This document shows, one piece after another, positions 62,120 through 64,000 of a stretch of DNA of 64,000 nucleotides. The notes under the pieces were generated by a model. That model was not told the origin of the DNA. It did not search any database and saw nothing but the letters and a program-made list of their open reading frames with translations. The translations under genes were made by a program, and so were the position numbers. Within the stretch, counting starts at the first letter, position 1, and every line of letters begins with the position of its first letter. This DNA is from an uncultured Chloroflexota bacterium (GTDB taxonomy: Bacteria > Chloroflexota > Dehalococcoidia > GIF9 > AB-539-J10): assembly GCA_903884455.1 (NCBI GenBank), contig CAISEW010000031.1, forward strand, positions 1-64,000, written 5' to 3'.

Positions 62120-63064
62120 TCACTCCTCATGCATAGGAGCTACAGCAATGGTGCCAAACACCAAAGTTAAACCGGCAAAGATAAGAGCCTGGATAAAGCC
62201 GATAAGTAATTCTAACCCATAGAAGGGGATAGTGAAAATGAGAGGAATAAGGAAAGCAGAAACCAACAGCAACATCTCACCGGCAGTCATGTTGCCGAAA
62301 AGACGGAAGGTAAAGCTGATGATGCGTATTAGATGACTGAATATCTCTAACATGCCGACAAACAGGTTAATAAATCCAAAAGCAATGTTGGTGATAGCCG
62401 GGCGTATCTTCCCCATGAACAGTTCTTTGACACCTCGCCCTATCTGACCAAAATTAAAGAACTCCCCGAGGTAACGAAAGGTACCCAGGGATTTCATACC
62501 CCAAAACTCAACGAAGATAAAGGACATTACAGCGATGGACAGAGGCACATTAATATCAGTATTGGCTGACCGAAACAGAGGCACAGCGGTACCTTCCTGC
62601 CCGGTGACTACTATGGTGCCAAAGAAGGGCAACAGGGCCAGGTAGGCATTGGTTATCACATAGATAAAAATGGTGGCTACTACTGGAAAAAGCAGCCTCG
62701 CATGTTTTTCGCCAGCAACACTCTTAACGAAGCTTAGCAACGCCTCTACTGCCATTTCGGCTAAATTTTGCAGCTTCCCCGGAATAAGTTTCATTTTGCG
62801 GGTACAGACATAGAATAGGACCGCCAGCACGATAATACTAAGCCACGCGGCAATGAGAGTGTTGGTGATGGGAAAGCCAGCGACCTCAAACAGTCTTTCC
62901 GAGGGAAGCGCAATATGGGGTTTGGGGACAGCCAGGAAACTGGGAACTTTGATGCCAAAAAAACCAGCACCCAGAGGGCCAAAAACGAAGCCAACAGCGA
63001 ACAAAGCTAAAATAATGACAAGAGAGAAAACTATGATTTTTGTGGCACAACCCAGCTTTGGCAC
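62120..63064 (-). CDS. atpB: Fo ATP synthase subunit a
   Basis: IISFTFRLFGNMTAGEMLL; ELLIGFIQALIFAGLTLVF. Confidence 0.96.
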   Translation of the reverse strand: MPKLGCATKIIVFSLVIILALFAVGFVFGPLGAGFFGIKVPSFLAVPKPHIALPSERLFEVAGFPITNTLIAAWLSIIVLAVLFYVCTRKMKLIPGKLQNLAEMAVEALLSFVKSVAGEKHARLLFPVVATIFIYVITNAYLALLPFFGTIVVTGQEGTAVPLFRSANTDINVPLSIAVMSFIFVEFWGMKSLGTFRYLGEFFNFGQIGRGVKELFMGKIRPAITNIAFGFINLFVGMLEIFSHLIRIISFTFRLFGNMTAGEMLLLVSAFLIPLIFTIPFYGLELLIGFIQALIFAGLTLVFGTIAVAPMHEE

Positions 63065-63068
63065 TGTT

Positions 63069-63305
63069 TTATCTCTTGTCTTTGTTTAATTCGTTCTGCT
63101 CAGCCTTATACCGGCGAAGCATACGAACTAGACCATAAAATGCAATAACCGTCCCTATGCCCAGACCGATAAGGGTGAACAAAGGGGCTTTATCAAACTT
63201 AGGATCAAGCCAAAAATGGCCAAGCAAAGTTGGGACGAGCAGACTCACAACCATATACCAACCTATAGTAAGTAAGAATCGAAGCGGTCCTGCCCACTCT
63301 TTCAC
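63069..63305 (-). CDS. atpI: AtpI/ATPase gene 1-like protein (78 aa, two TM)
   Basis: TIGWYMVVSLLVPTLLGHFWLDPKFDKAPLFTLIGLGIGTVIAFYGLVRMLRRY; directly upstream of atpB. Confidence 0.8.
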   Translation of the reverse strand: MKEWAGPLRFLLTIGWYMVVSLLVPTLLGHFWLDPKFDKAPLFTLIGLGIGTVIAFYGLVRMLRRYKAEQNELNKDKR

Positions 63306-63395
63306 TACTGACCTTCTCAGGATTGGCGTTTCTTAAAATCTTCTAGCTCGACCGTATTTATGAAATCCTTTATAGTATTTATTCTATACTTAATA

Positions 63396-63424
63396 ATCCT
63401 AATTAATCAATGAGTTCAAGTCAA
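63396..63424 (-). promoter_or_regulatory. Candidate sigma-70 promoter for the atp operon
   Basis: Minus strand TTGACT (63424-63419), 17-nt spacer, TAGGAT (63401-63396), ~90 nt upstream of atpI. Confidence 0.4.
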
Positions 63425-63531
63425 CTATCCTACTCAAGAAATTAAATTCCTTCCTGAGTTGCCACAAATCATCGAAGGTATATAGAGGTAGAACAGATGT
63501 GAATCTAGACGAAGTAGGCATTAAACAGGCA

Positions 63532-63819
63532 GCGTTATTTGGTCATTATTGATAAAATATACCCGACACCGAGTAAATATCTCCGTCGTCCTAGACTACC
63601 AGGGCGACGGCCAATCTAGGAGGTGAAATAGAGATGTGGAGTAGGAGATCCCGGAGGTTCTACTTTGGCCTCCCTCCCTTCGGTTTCTACTTCCAGGGAT
63701 TCAAGCCCTTTCCCAGCAGAAAGGAGTATCTGGACATGCTCGAGGAGTATAAGAAAGACCTGGAAGAGGAGCTAAAGGAGGTAGAAAGGGAGATCGAGGA
63801 AACAAAAAAGAGCCCCTAG
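63532..63819 (+). repeat. Second copy of the rsmG-3'-end/61-aa-gene segment (first copy 54854..55140)
   Basis: GCGTTATTTGGT.ATTATTGATAAA..AT.CCC.ACACCGAGTAAATAT... shared by both loci through the 61-aa gene stop codon; similarity ends at both boundaries. Confidence 0.93.
63634..63819 (+). CDS. Small protein with C-terminal coiled coil (61 aa), copy 2
   Basis: Differs from the 54955 copy at two residues (M43L, L61P by alignment of the provided translations). Confidence 0.85.
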   Translation: MWSRRSRRFYFGLPPFGFYFQGFKPFPSRKEYLDMLEEYKKDLEEELKEVEREIEETKKSP

Positions 63820-64000
63820 CAAAGAATAACAAACCCAGCAACACTATGTAAACGATTCGGTAAGCCACTGTTATCTCATTCCAAGAGGCAATAATAACTG
63901 ACAATATTACCCCCTTAGCAAAGCCTGCTACATAAGATGACAGTTCACCTATTTTCATTTTACTTCCTTGTCAATCAGAACTTTGCAGAACCTTTGACAT

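Overview
This 64 kb window is a compact bacterial chromosome segment, mostly housekeeping and metabolic genes. Gene content and order suggest a Chloroflexota/Dehalococcoidia-like organism, but that is inference only. Main blocks: purF-purM-purH; a fused nicotinamidase/nicotinate phosphoribosyltransferase convergent with a sirtuin; an ABC-2 exporter; an accessory-looking stretch with a HEPN-motif protein, DUF763 and a duplicated Cas4/RecB-like nuclease; thioredoxin and TatD; rpoB-rpoC-ruvB; an eight-gene acyl-CoA degradation cluster resembling actinobacterial steroid side-chain (igr-like) modules, plus a divergent CoA ligase; porGDAB; a P-type Ca2+-ATPase translationally coupled to a decarboxylase gamma-like small protein and an OadB-type beta subunit with no alpha subunit; five tRNAs; a GIY-YIG gene bracketed by tRNA-Ser 3'-end repeats; hom-thrC; folE; a MacAB-like efflux set; rsmG; and a full F1Fo ATP synthase operon containing an unlisted 37-aa membrane ORF. 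Remnants include a frameshifted tyrosine recombinase, a decayed transposase tail, a ~287-bp segmental duplication (rsmG 3' end plus a 61-aa gene), and dispersed palindromic repeats. No CRISPR array or rRNA was seen. No complete novel system can be proven from sequence alone. The best candidates for follow-up are the nuclease/DUF763/HEPN stretch, the ATPase-OadG-OadB operon and the small atp-operon ORF.
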